Assembly: GCA_951213105.1 (NCBI GenBank)
Contig: OX578147.1
Span: 125,654,822-125,718,821 of the forward strand
Source: Amaurobius ferox
Lineage: Eukaryota > Arthropoda > Arachnida > Araneae > Amaurobiidae
DNA: 64,000 nucleotides
Direction of reading: 5' to 3'
Position numbers and translations under genes: made by a program. The notes below the pieces were generated by a model that saw only the letters and a list, made by a program, of their open reading frames with translations, was not told where the DNA came from and did not search any database. This document shows positions 10,319 through 21,453 of this stretch, piece after piece; the first letter of the stretch is position 1, and each line of letters opens with the position of its first letter.

Positions 10319-10325
10319 TGACACT
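10319..10325. repeat. candidate target-site duplication, right (TGACACT)
   Basis: Direct repeat of 3637-3643, immediately outside the right arm. Confidence 0.55.
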
Positions 10326-10339
10326 CCATTGTCGGATGC

Positions 10340-10460
10340 TGGACGAACATCAAGGAATTTAGTTTTTGGACTCCCTGGACTGGAAAAATCCCAGCTTCTT
10401 ACCGCCTGCAGAAATTAAGTAGTTATAGAAAAATACATTTTTTAAAGTAGAAAAAATTTA
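10340..10460 (+). repeat. dispersed repeat fragment shared with 31125-31240
   Basis: ATCAAGGAATTTAGTTTTTG, then a GACTCCCTGG phrase, then CCGCCTGCAGAAA, align with 31130-31240 in the same order and orientation (GATCAAGGAATTCAGTTTTT, GATTCCCTGG, CCTCCTGCGGAAA). Unclassified. Confidence 0.5.
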
Positions 10461-10681
10461 GAATAACAGGGTGCTCTTCACGATTACGTTAGAAAATTTC
10501 TAATGCAGAGCCCATCAGAAAAAAAAAATTAAGTAATGTCGTAAAATTAAAATAAATACGGCGAAGAGAAAAGGGGTAAAGATTATTGGTTCCTTGATCG
10601 ATGATCAGTAGGGGTGGGCGAGTCTCATCACGATACTCGAATGCTAAGGATAAGGTTCAACTCGAGGTCGACAATTAGTTA

Positions 10682-10705
10682 AAAATATATATATATATAT
10701 ATATA
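10682..10705. repeat. (TA)n microsatellite
   Basis: About eleven TA dinucleotides. Confidence 0.9.
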
Positions 10706-11070
10706 ACTTGTCGGAAAAAAATTCATCCAAATTAAGCTATGTGTGCCAATCTTCCTTGGTTTTTCCAGTTCCTCTAGGCAGTCAATGCATTCGACGTAAC
10801 TATCGATTCCTGCTCTTCTTGGCCACTCTTGCACTCCTGACGGAGTTGAGGTGCTTTTTTGTTCAGGCTCCCTCATCTAGGGAAGTTCCTCTGAGGCCCC
10901 CTGAGTGTTCCGGGAGCCGTGAGGCTCTGGGCTTCTGCTTCCCGAGTTGATCCCAGGGAATGTGATTTGTGTGGTTCTGAGGTCTGTTCTTGAATTCTAT
11001 TCTTGATGCTGAGTCCTTTCCCAGCCTCGCCTTTTGGTAAATATATCACCTGTCTTCTCGTGGCCTCAAC
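10706..11070 (-). repeat. probable 3' untranslated part of the Jockey-type element
   Basis: More GC-rich than its surroundings and directly downstream (on the minus strand) of the retrotransposon coding remnants. No ORF with a family match. Assignment rests on position and composition. Confidence 0.35.
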
Positions 11071-12693
11071 TCAGCTGAGTCGTACTGGGACGAGACCCAG
11101 TGGTGTGGAATTAAACCTGTAAATAGAGAGGTAGGTCAGGTCCACACTGCTGTGTCTCAGTACAAAGATGCTGCTGATGTTGAGAGGTGGGCCTGCGATT
11201 GGCACGTAACTACGGGTCCTCGGGTATCCTACATAGGAGCGCGCTTGGCCGTTTGGAATGCCTAAGGAGCTTTTTGTCATACACCGTCAGGCCATCCATT
11301 TCAGCATTTGAGACATTCCCGAGATTTCCAAAAAATGTATGTGAAAGTCTTTGAATGATTTTCAAAAAGGTCGTAAAGTTGAGATCACTATGAACGGCCT
11401 CGAGTTTGACATTAAAAGGAGTTTGAAGGATATAACGAAGAGTACGACTCTGAATAATTTGAAGTTTCCGGATATGAGTTTTTCCAGCGGTGTCCCATAT
11501 TTGGGAACCATGTGTCATAATGGGCATGGCATAAGCTTTGCATAACAGTAATTTGTTAGACATGAGCAGACGTCTATTTCTAGCCAACAAGGGTTTGATG
11601 GTGGCAATTGCAGCCTTCGCTTTCCGACAAGTTTCGGAAATATAAAGGCTCCAAGTTAATTGGGAATATACTCCAAGTACACTCCACTAACTGTAAGTAC
11701 ACTCCAAGGTACTTACAGTTAGTTTGCCAGTGCAAAGACTGATTATTGAGTTTAAGATTAGTGAGGAGGGGCGTCCTCAGACCTGGGAAAAGAACAACGA
11801 CACACTTGGAACTATGTGCTTTCACACGCCAATAGGGAGCCAGGTGGAGAGGGAACCCAAATATTTTTTTAATATCTCGAGAACGACATGTGTGTATGTA
11901 TGTTGGACAATCAAGGTGGTATTATCCACATATAAGCAAATAAGGGCGAGAGGATCCTTCGGGATGTCTTTAACGTATAAGTAGAACAGTTTGGGGCCCA
12001 CAAGGAAACCCTGAGGAACTCCACTAAGAATGTCTCTCGAATTAGATAAATAATTAGAAACACGATCCGAAAATTTACGGTTCGAGAGATAAGAGTGAAA
12101 TATTTTAAATAGTTGAGAAGGGAGAAAGTACGCCATAAGTTTGGTAGTTTGGTTTAAAGATACACATTGCACTCTTGGAGGCGTTATTTTTGATTCTCCA
12201 GGTCACGAGCCAGTGCTTAAGGCTATGATATATGTAACTTTCTAGTGTGCTAATGCAATCTTATGGTAAACAGCTTCGCGAAAACAGCGCTATGTCGTCT
12301 GCAAAGCCGGCCAGCTTAACTTGTTGTATCTTCGATAAATCATTGATGAAAATGTTGAAAAAAAGGGGACTGAGATTTCCTCCTTGAGAAGCCCCGGTCC
12401 TAATGGGTCGATAGTTTTATCAATTCATACGCGGAAGAGCACGATTATTGAGATACGAATTTGATGATTGTCAAAAGTTGTGCCGAAATGCTAAGTCGCA
12501 CCAATTTGAAAATTAGCCCGGAAATATAAGTTTTATTAAACGTCTTTGTTATGTCAAAAAATACAATGCTGGTATACTGCCTGTTGGAAGAGTTTTCGTG
12601 GATAGTTTCGACTACACGCATAAGTTGGGACTGCGTGGAATGAACAGTTCTGAATCCGTGCTGGTCAGATAATAAAACATTATTCAATCTCAC
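11071..12693 (-). pseudogene. Jockey-clade non-LTR retrotransposon ORF2 remnants (two RT copies joined)
   Basis: Minus-strand reverse transcriptase pieces in several frames. From 5' to 3': 12693-12445 holds QHGFR..HSTQSQL and VFFDITKTFNK (RT motif A region). 12424-12173 holds GASQGGNLSPLFFNIFINDL and GFADDIALFSR (catalytic box, FADD). 12172-11822 then repeats the same RT stretch in a different copy: FHSYLSNRKFSDRV, GVPQGFLVGPKLF and a damaged box where YADD has become YVDN. 11825-11580 (KYLGVYL) and 11590-11210 (LLARNRRLLMSNKLLL, ILQTP) are C-terminal thumb and connection segments. Because motifs B and C occur twice in order, the region is a junction of two related dead elements near 12172. 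Stops and frameshifts are throughout. Confidence 0.8.
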
Positions 12694-12995
12694 AATGTGA
12701 CATCATATTCGTGACTTCTATGCGACGTTACGTATTAGTAACTTTGTAACTTCATTGTGACTATATTCTGTGACGTTTCCACAATTTAATTAACACGTAA
12801 GAATGTGACGACATTACAATGGCAATTACAATGTGACGTCACAAACAAGTTAATATGCGACATCACAAACGACCATGAAAATAACCAAAATGACTTCGAT
12901 GTGACCTCAATATGACATTGCCGAGACGTACTACGACGTCCTGTGACGTCCCAAAGTCACAGTGTGACGTAAATCTTACGTCACTGTGGAAAAAA
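12694..12995. repeat. dense cluster of TGACGT-type motifs
   Basis: About sixteen occurrences of (T/A)GTGAC or TGACGT-related words on either strand in 300 bp, including perfect GTGACGTCAC near 12834 and TACGTCAC near 12977. It looks like a decayed short satellite, or less likely a binding-site cluster. The 5' end of the Jockey remnant abuts it. Confidence 0.45.
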
Positions 12996-13412
12996 ATGCT
13001 GTTCGGGGTATGACTTAATGAGCTCGAGACGTAATAGCTTCAACCAATGTTGTGAAAAATAGCCGGGATACAATTTTTAGCCCCCTCGAGTGGGGGGCGG
13101 GGGAACGTTACCTCCAGGAGGGTACATTTTCAAGTATGGTGTCAATAAAATATTGTCTTCAAGTTCTTTAAAGTGGTTTAATACTCTATAATTGTAATCA
13201 TTTGGACAACCGATACCGATTTCTCAACAGTTTTCTTGTAAAATTTGAAAAAAAAAATAGAAAAAACCTCACGAGCTAATTAAAAGTGGATTACGGTATG
13301 AGAAAGTGTCAAGTTAAGTCCCACTCCAGTTAATATTTTTATTCGGAGGTCATATAAAAAAGTCAGATTTTTTATTTTTATGAAATTACCGGCTCCGAGG
13401 TGTTATTATTAT
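12996..13412. other. unclassified, partly GC-rich
   Basis: Contains an imperfect inverted G/C-rich segment (CCCCCTCGAGTGGGGGG at about 13081-13097). It resembles the start of the type 4 elements at 31650 and 63030 (a CCCC..GGGG hairpin followed by GTAAC or GTTACC), but no long alignment could be followed. Confidence 0.3.
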
Positions 13413-13692
13413 TGAGACCCAGACCGTCCGACCTACCAGAAAGGTGCAAGGTAACTGTTTGGATGTCCGGGAAGAGTCACCCAATTTAGACCGGAACCCA
13501 GTGGGGGAGGCATCCACAGGGAGCGTACCCTCCTTCCCCTACCACCAACCTCTAGGAAGGACTTACGGACCTACTTGTTTAACGTGATTGTACTCCGAGT
13601 GAACACGGCGGCAGTTTTGGCAGCGGAAGGAATCGAACCCGAGCCTACCGAGTGCAATACCCGCGCGCTAACCACTGGGATACCGCGCCCCG
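13413..13692 (-). repeat. tRNA-derived SINE, full-length
   Basis: Box B (minus strand GGTTCGATTCC) is at about 13631-13641, box A-like GTGGTTAGCGCGCGGG near 13665-13680, and the tail with GGTCTGGGTCTC at 13413. A second short SINE-tail fragment follows at 13693-13745. Confidence 0.75.
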
Positions 13693-13745
13693 GCTCCAGG
13701 GTGTTGAAGACCCAAGCCGTCCGAATCGTCCGAGGATTTGAGCAA

Positions 13746-14542
13746 CGGCTCAAGGTTGTGTAATTATCATAGTTAAATCGTTTGTTTGCTGATTATTTTT
13801 CATATTTCACTTTATTTCTACGAGCAACCGCTGATTTTATATACCTTAACATTTCGGACACTCTAAGTCACCGAAATCTGTATCATTGTATAATCTGTAT
13901 AATTATTTGTATAATTATTTAATTTTTTTATTTTTTTTTCAAAACTACAACAACAATATATCATTTTATACAAGTGAACAGATTTAAAATTCCTTTAACG
14001 TAATTTTGTTCTGCCTTAAATTCTGTTATTATATAATTTGTTCATTCACAGCTCGTATATTTAAATATTTGAAGCAGAAAAATTAAAGAATATATGAAAG
14101 ATTATTTCGATATGTCGAAAAATCTCTTTATTTGTGCAATTTTATGAATACTGATACAGGCAATATGATATATTTAATTCTGTTATACATTCAACAATGT
14201 TTTACGAAACTAATGAATGTTATTTATTTGAAAAATTGCAAAATTATTATTTTTCTTAAATTATTCGGTAACAGTAATGATATGTAAATGTTCATGAGAC
14301 ATATTTTATACATTCAAAGATAAGTGAAAATGTTATAAAATGTATTTAAACACTTTATATTATTTTTATGTTCCCAAATTTGAGCTTTATCGTACATATA
14401 TTTATGAAATAAATAATACAACGTACAAAATATATGAATGATATGAAATATATGAATGAAATATAAGAATGAAATGAATAATACGTACAAAATATTTATG
14501 AAATGAATTATTTAAAAGTTTACATAGAATTTGGAAGTTTTT
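13746..14542. other. AT-rich spacer, nothing recognised
   Basis: Very AT-rich, with short tandem TATGAATGA-like words near 14430-14500. Confidence 0.4.
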
Positions 14543-15459
14543 ACTTTCCTTGTATACATAATGTATAAGGAAAGTATTGTGACGGATTCGAATTCGAGTT
14601 TTCGACGGGAAAGCACGTTTCAAGCATTCATGATGACGAATCAAACATTTTTGAAGTGATGTCTGTGTGTGTGTGTGTGTGTGTGTGTCAGTGAGCCTGC
14701 GGAGACGATAACTGACGAACGAATGGACCGATTCGAACCAAATTTGGTACAAAAATCACAATCTGTAAACACTGGAAGCTTATTGTTTCTATACGCAATC
14801 GAATGTTCAAAAACCTCCTAAATTTTCGAATGAAATTTTGAAAAAATCAGCAAAAAATCAAAACCACTAATAAAGTTACGCAAATAGACATTTTTTATGT
14901 AATTTTTTTTTAGAAAACGATTGACGTAAATTTTAGGACGCTAACATGAACCGTTCTCCAGATATTGCACATTTTTAAAAAAAATTATCAAAAAATCATA
15001 TAAAATAAAAAATATATTTCCTATTGAGAAACATGTTCACTTTTCATATGTAATACAATGCGATAAATTGGATGACATCATTCTCGTGGATCTAGCTCGT
15101 TCTCTCAAGAAAAAAAATCTTTGAGTAATACTTTTGTATTTGAACGCCAATAGTCATTTATCTGCTGTAAGAATAACTTATTTCTTCATCCATAACGCTT
15201 GGCGAGATTTTGGCGACGAATTTGGCGGAATGTCGCCAACTTGGAGACTTTTTGATATGTTGTCAAATTAACGAAAATCTCGCCATATGGATAAAAATAA
15301 CGCTAAATCAATGAAAACGACAACTAATTATCGAAAATTCAATATCTTGGAACGAATATTAGTATCTACTATAAGAAAAACCTATTTATTTTACTGTAAA
15401 AGTAGTAAATTCATTGCATTATATAAGGAAAGTCATGTGCTGCCCACATCAGATTTTTT
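14543..15459 (+). mobile_element. HINE-like (non-autonomous Helentron-like) element, copy A
   Basis: Reference description for the family. The 5' end is a palindrome (ACTTTCC..TATAC-ATAATG-TATA..GGAAAGT). It is followed by a GAATTCGAGTTTTCGACGG block, a (TG)n microsatellite with GTCAGTGAG, ~500 bp of conserved body, a ~90-bp cluster of TTGGCGA/TCGCCAA words, and the 3' end GGAAAGTCATGTGCTGCCC plus ACATCAGATTTTTT, in which CATGTG and CACATC can form a hairpin. A terminal hairpin, an internal microsatellite, subterminal inverted GGAAAGT words and absence of coding capacity match Helitron-associated interspersed elements (DINE-1-like). This assignment is by architecture only. In this copy the first hairpin has one change (CCTTGTATAC). 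Confidence 0.7.
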
Positions 15460-15478
15460 AAATTTATTTTTATATATT

Positions 15479-16420
15479 ACTTTCCTTATATACATAATGT
15501 ATAAGGAAAGTATTGTGACGGTTTCGAAAATTCGAATTCGAGTTTTCGACGGGAGAGCACGTTTCAAGTATCCCTGATCACGAATCGAACATTTTCGAGG
15601 TGATGTCTGTGTGTGTGTGTGTGAAAGTATGTTTGTGTGTGTGTCAGTGAGCCTGTGGAGACGATAACTGACGAACGAATGGAGCTATTCGAATGAAATT
15701 TGGTACAAAAATCACAATCCATGAATACTGGAAGCCTATTTTTTTAAAGCATAATCGAATGATCAGAATCCCCCTGAATTTTCGAGTGAAATTTTGAAAA
15801 AGTCATCAAAAAATTAAATCCTTTAATAAAGTTAGGCAAATAGACATTTCTTATGTAATTTTTCCTTAGAAAACGATTGACATAAACTTTAGAAGGCTAA
15901 CATGAACCGTTCTCGAGATATTGAACATATTTCAAATAAATTCATAAAAAAAATCCCACAAATTAAAAAAATATATTAAGTATTGAGAAACATGTTTACT
16001 TTTCATGTGTAATATTATGCGATTAATTTGGCGACATCATTCTCATGGATCTAACTCGTTCTATTCATGAGAAAAGATACTTTGAGTAATACTTTTGTAT
16101 TTGAACGCACAATAGTCATTTATCTGCTGTAAGAATAACTTACATTTCCATCCATTAACGCTTGGCATGATTTTGGCGACAAATTTGGCGGAATGTCGTC
16201 AACTTGGCGATTTTTAAAAAATATTTCCAAATTCACGAAAATCTCGCCAAAAGGATAAATATGACGCTAAATCAATGAAAATGAAGACTTATTGAAGGAA
16301 ATTCAATAGCTTGGAAAGAATATAAGTATCTACTATAAGAATAACATTTTTTTAACTGCAAAAGTAGTAAATTCATTCATTATATAAGGAAAGTCATGAG
16401 TTGTCCACATCAGATATTTT
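15479..16420 (+). mobile_element. HINE-like element, copy B
   Basis: Same orientation as copy A and starts 19 bp after its end, so A and B are arranged head-to-tail. The microsatellite is split by GAAAGTATGTT. The 3' end is slightly altered (TTGTCCACATCAGATATTTT). Confidence 0.7.
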
Positions 16421-16615
16421 TATTATGTAAAGGAAAAATGTGATAGGGACAAAAATATGACTCTTTGATTTTGATGGATGTAGACAATATAAGTATCTCC
16501 AAAACGAAATGAACTATTTTTTTTGTGTTATCGTTATGTCTTCCTGTTTATGAGTCGAGGGACACGATATTGTTATGACGTATTCTCTCAAGTCATAGGT
16601 GTACTCTGAGGATAC

Positions 16616-17560
16616 AAAAAAAATCTGATGTGGGCAACACATGACTTTTCTTATACAATGCAATGTATTTAATACTTTTACAATTAAAAAAATGTTATTA
16701 TAGTAGATACTTATATTCTTTCCAAGATGTTGAATTTTCTTCAATTAGTCTGCATTTTCATTGATTTAGCGCCATTTTTATCTATTTGGGGAGATTTTCG
16801 TTAATTTGGCAACATTTAAAAAGTCGCCAAGTTGACGACATTCCGACAAATTTGTCGCCAAAATCCCGCGAAGAGTTATGGATGGAGAAATAAGATATTC
16901 TTACAGCAGATAAATGACTATTGACGTTCAAATACAAAAGCATTACTCAAAGTATCTTTTCTCATGAATGGAACGAGCTAGATCCACGAGAATGATATCA
17001 ATAAATTTATCGCAGGATATCACATATGAAAAGTGAACATGTTTCTCAACAGTAAATATATTTTTTTAAGTTATGAGATTTTTTGATAAATTTATTTGAA
17101 AAATGTACAATATCTCGAGAACGGATCATGCTAGCGTTCTAAAGTTTATGTCAATCGTTTTCTAAGGAAAAATTACATAATAAATGTCTATTTGAGTAAC
17201 CTTATTAAAGGTTTTAATTTTTTGATGATTTTTTCAAAATTTCACTTGAAAATTTAGGAGGGTTCTGAACATTCGATTGCGTTAAAAAACAATAGGCGTC
17301 TAGTATTTACGGATTGTGATTTTTGTATCAAATTTCATTGGAATCGCTCCATTCGTTCGTGAGATATCGTCTCCACAAACTCACTGACACACACACCCAC
17401 TCACATACATACTTTCACACACACACACATAGACATCACCTCAAAAATGTTTGATTCGTGATCAGGGATGCTTGAAACGTGATCTACCGTCGAAAAATCG
17501 AATTCGAATTTTCGACCCCGTCACAATACATTCCTTATACATTATGTTTATAAGGAAAGT
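16616..17560 (-). mobile_element. HINE-like element, copy C
   Basis: Inverted with respect to B; the two 3' ends face each other across ~195 bp. Starts with AAATCTGATGTGGGCAACAC at 16621 and ends with the hairpin ATTATGTTTATAAGGAAAGT at 17541-17560. The microsatellite is degenerate (CACACCCACTCACATAC). Confidence 0.7.
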
Positions 17561-17640
17561 AATAATTCCAAATTTTTGGTTAACTAATCATTTTATCTAA
17601 AAGCACAAATACACGGAAACAAGAATAATATACAGCAAAT

Positions 17641-20600
17641 AACTATATAACTATGTGTATGTCTGTGCGATTTTCGGCATGATTCCAATACTTTCTCTGT
17701 ACATTACTATGTATTGCAGGGAAGTCTGTGCAATGTGTCTGTCCACTCTAAATTAAATCCTGATTGACCAAATTTCATAAAATTTGGTGGATAAGTCACT
17801 TATGGGTGATCCTCGTGCTGATTAGATTTTAGTACGATTCAGGATAAAAGAACCTGCATTTTTTATGAAATGGCCCGAAAACATTGTCTGTATCCACTCT
17901 AACTGAAAAACTAATCGAATTTCACAAAATTTGGTAGATAAGTCACTTATAGGATATCCCTGGTGCTGATTAGATTTTAGTAAAATCTAATCAGCACCAG
18001 GAGAACCTGCATTTTTTGTGAAATGACCCGAAAACATTGTCTGTATCCACTCTAACTGAAAAACTAATTAATCGAATTTCACAAAATTTGGTAGATAAGT
18101 CACTTATAGGATACCCCTGGTGCTGATTAGATTTTAGTAAAATCTAATCAGCACCAGGAGAACCTGCATTTTTTGTGAAATGGCCCGAAAACATTGTCTG
18201 TATCCACTCTAACTGAAAAACTAATCGAATTTCACAAAATTTGGTAGATAAGTCACTTATAGGATATCCCTGGTGCTGATTAGATTTTAGTAAAATCTAA
18301 TCAGCACCAGGAGAACCTGCATTTTTTGTGAAATGACCCGAAAACATTGTCTGTATCCACTCTAACTGAAAAACTAATTAATCGAATTTCACAAAATTTG
18401 GTAGATAAGTCACTTATAGGATACCCCTGGTGCTGATTAGATTTTAGTAAAATCTAATCGGCACCAGGAGAACCTGCATTTTTTGTGAAATGACCCGAAA
18501 ACATTGTCTGGATCCACTCTAACTGAAAACTAATTAATCGAATTTCACAAAATTTGGTAGATAAGTCACTTATAGGATACCCCTGGTGCTGATTAGATTT
18601 TAGTAAAATCTAATCGGCACCAGGAGAACCTGCATTTTTTGTGAAATGACCCGAAAACATTGTCTGTATCCACTCTAACTGAAAAACTAATTAATCGAAT
18701 TTCACAAAATTTGGTAGATAAGTCACTTATAGGATACCCCTGGTGCTGATTAGATTTTAGTAAAATCTAATCGGCACCAGGAGAACCTGCATTTTTTGTG
18801 AAATGACCCGAAAACATTGTCTGGATCCACTCTAACTGAAAACTAATTAATCGAATTTCACAAAATTTGGTAGATAAGTCACTTATAGGATACCCCTGGT
18901 GCTGATTAGATTTTAGTAAAATCTAATCGGCACCAGGAGAACCTGCATTTTTTGTGAAATGACCCGAAAACATTGTCTGGATCCACTCTAACTGAAAACT
19001 AATTAATCGAATTTCACAAAATTTGGTAGATAAGTCACTTATAGGATACCCCTGGTGCTGATTAGATTTTAGTAAAATCTAATCAGCACCAGGAGAACCT
19101 GCATTTTTTGTGAAATGGCCCGAAAACATTGTCTGTATCCACTCTAACTGAAAAACTAATCGAATTTCACAAAATTTGGTAGATAAGTCACTTATAGGAT
19201 ATCCCTGGTGCTGATTAGATTTTAGTAAAATCTAATCAGCACCAGGAGAACCTGCATTTTTTGTGAAATGACCCGAAAACATTGTCTGTATCCACTCTAA
19301 CTGAAAAACTAATTAATCGAATTTCACAAAATTTGGTAGATAAGTCACTTATAGGATACCCCTGGTGCTGATTAGATTTTAGTAAAATCTAATCGGCACC
19401 AGGAGAACCTGCATTTTTTGTGAAATGACCCGAAAACATTGTCTGGATCCACTCTAACTGAAAACTAATTAATCGAATTTCACAAAATTTGGTAGATAAG
19501 TCACTTATAGGATACCCCTGGTGCTGATTAGATTTTAGTAAAATCTAATCGGCACCAGGAGAACCTGCATTTTTTGTGAAATGACCCGAAAACATTGTCT
19601 GTATCCACTCTAACTGAAAAACTAATTAATCGAATTTCACAAAATTTGGTAGATAAGTCACTTATAGGATATCCCTGGTGCTGATTAGATTTTAGTAAAA
19701 TCTAATCAGCACCAGGAGAACCTGCATTTTTTGTGAAATGACCCGAAAACATTGTCTGTATCCACTCTAACTGAAAAACTAATTAATCGAATTTCACAAA
19801 ATTTGGTAGATAAGTCACTTATAGGATACCCCTGGTGCTGATTAGATTTTAGTAAAATCTAATCAGCACCAGGAGAACCTGCATTTTTTGTGAAATGGCC
19901 CGAAAACATTGTCTGTATCCACTCTAACTGAAAAACTAATCGAATTTCACAAAATTTGGTAGATAAGTCACTTATAGGATATCCCTGGTGCTGATTAGAT
20001 TTTAGTAAAATCTAATCAGCACCAGGAGAACCTGCATTTTTTGTGAAATGACCCGAAAACATTGTCTGTATCCACTCTAACTGAAAAACTAATTAATCGA
20101 ATTTCACAAAATTTGGTAGATAAGTCACTTATAGGATACCCCTGGTGCTGATTAGATTTTAGTAAAATCTAATCGGCACCAGGAGAACCTGCATTTTTTG
20201 TGAAATGACCCGAAAACATTGTCTGGATCCACTCTAACTGAAAACTAATTAATCGAATTTCACAAAATTTGGTAGATAAGTCACTTATAGGATACCCCTG
20301 GTGCTGATTAGATTTTAGTAAAATCTAATCGGCACCAGGAGAACCTGCATTTTTTGTGAAATGACCCGAAAACATTGTCTGTATCCACTCTAACTGAAAA
20401 ACTAATTAATCCAATTTCACAAAATTTGGTAGATAAGTTACTCGTAGGATATCCCTGGTACTAATTAGATTTTGGTTTGAATCGGAAAAGAAGAACCTGC
20501 TTTTTTTTGCGAAATGGCCCGCAAAAATCGTTAAATTCTAAAATAAAAGACTACGTATGCTCAAATGCACCAATTAAATAATTATTATTATGAGCAAGTT

Positions 20601-20880
20601 TTGACGATCAAAAGAATAATACTAATCACATTACTCTATATAGGTCTAGCCGTTTTCGAGATAGTTTAGTTATTTTTTCGAATTTTCGCTCCGCCAGTTT
20701 TGAGAATAGGTCTTTTTATCAAATGAAAACGAAATTAAAAGTGTAAATTCATTGTAATTTTAATTAATTGTTCGTGATATTTAGTGAATATAAACTCAAT
20801 TTAATAAATTATTAATAAAATAAAGATAAAATGGATTTGAGTCTGCAGGGAAAGTCATGTGCTGCCCACATAAGATTTTT
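17641..20880 (+). mobile_element. Helentron-like type 2 element containing an expanded palindromic minisatellite
   Basis: The 3' end (GTCTGCAGGGAAAGTCATGT, then GCTGCCCACATAAGATTTTT) matches that of the short type 2 copy at 29882-30649. The body also matches (CACTCTAACT, TTTCACAAAATTTGGTAGAT, GAAATGGCCCGC, ACTACGTATGCTCAAAT). The left end is abnormal: 17661-17721 is the type 2 hairpin end in inverted orientation (CGATTTTCGGCATGATTCCA then the ACTTTCTCTGTACATTACTA stem), joined to a plus-strand body. The insides grew from about two repeat units to about eighteen. Confidence 0.7.
17800..20500 (+). repeat. minisatellite, 153/156/157-bp units, 16 of them with a 43-bp palindrome
   Basis: The landmark CCTGGTGCTGATTAG starts at 17959, 18116, 18269, 18426, 18582, 18739, 18895, 19051, 19204, 19361, 19517, 19674, 19831, 19984, 20141 and 20297. 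Divergent flanking units without the palindrome lie at ~17817 and 20454. In the 16 central units a 21-bp arm ending in GATTTTA is followed by one G and then its exact reverse complement. Eight units are perfect (those at 17959, 18116, 18269, 19051, 19204, 19674, 19831 and 19984). The other eight carry one A-to-G change (CGGCACC) in the right arm. Confidence 0.95.
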
Positions 20881-21453
20881 TCTCTTAAAAAGATAAAATA
20901 AAATTGTCATATTTTGTTGGATTATTTAGCAACTATTCTTATACAATCCCTTTGATATGCAAAATTTTACATTTTGTACACACACAGATAATATCAAATG
21001 ATTATAAAAATATAAAGATTCGTTATTATTTATATTGGCAAGTTTGAGTTTTATTGTAGAAAATAATCTTGAAATGAATAATTTATATTAATTACATCAA
21101 ATTTAGAATTATTTATTTAATTATTTTTACATTTCTTTTTATGTAAAGAGAAATTTTGATAAGGTTAAGAAACCGATTTTTGCATTTTGATTAATATATA
21201 TAAGTTAAATATCCTTGAATATCCTTGAAAATCCTTGAGTTAAATATCCTTGAACCACTTTTTCAATGGTATATTTATGTTTTCTTGTCTGTGAGTCTAT
21301 AGGCAGGATATCCCTCGAACAAATTGGGCGAATGAAATAATATTTGATATGATTTATTTTAATTGTTGAAAGTAAGACGTATTTTGATTTTGATTAAAGA
21401 TTGGACTAAGGCAAAACCCTTAATATTTCGATAACATTTTTATTTTCATTTTT
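20881..21453. other. AT-rich spacer
   Basis: A short local duplication of ATCCTTGAATATCCTTGAAA-like words lies near 21210-21255. Nothing else is recognised. Confidence 0.4.

Noticed and set aside
17959..20340. CRISPR array
   Set aside because: Units are 153-157 bp and repeated throughout with no unique spacers, and the context is eukaryotic.
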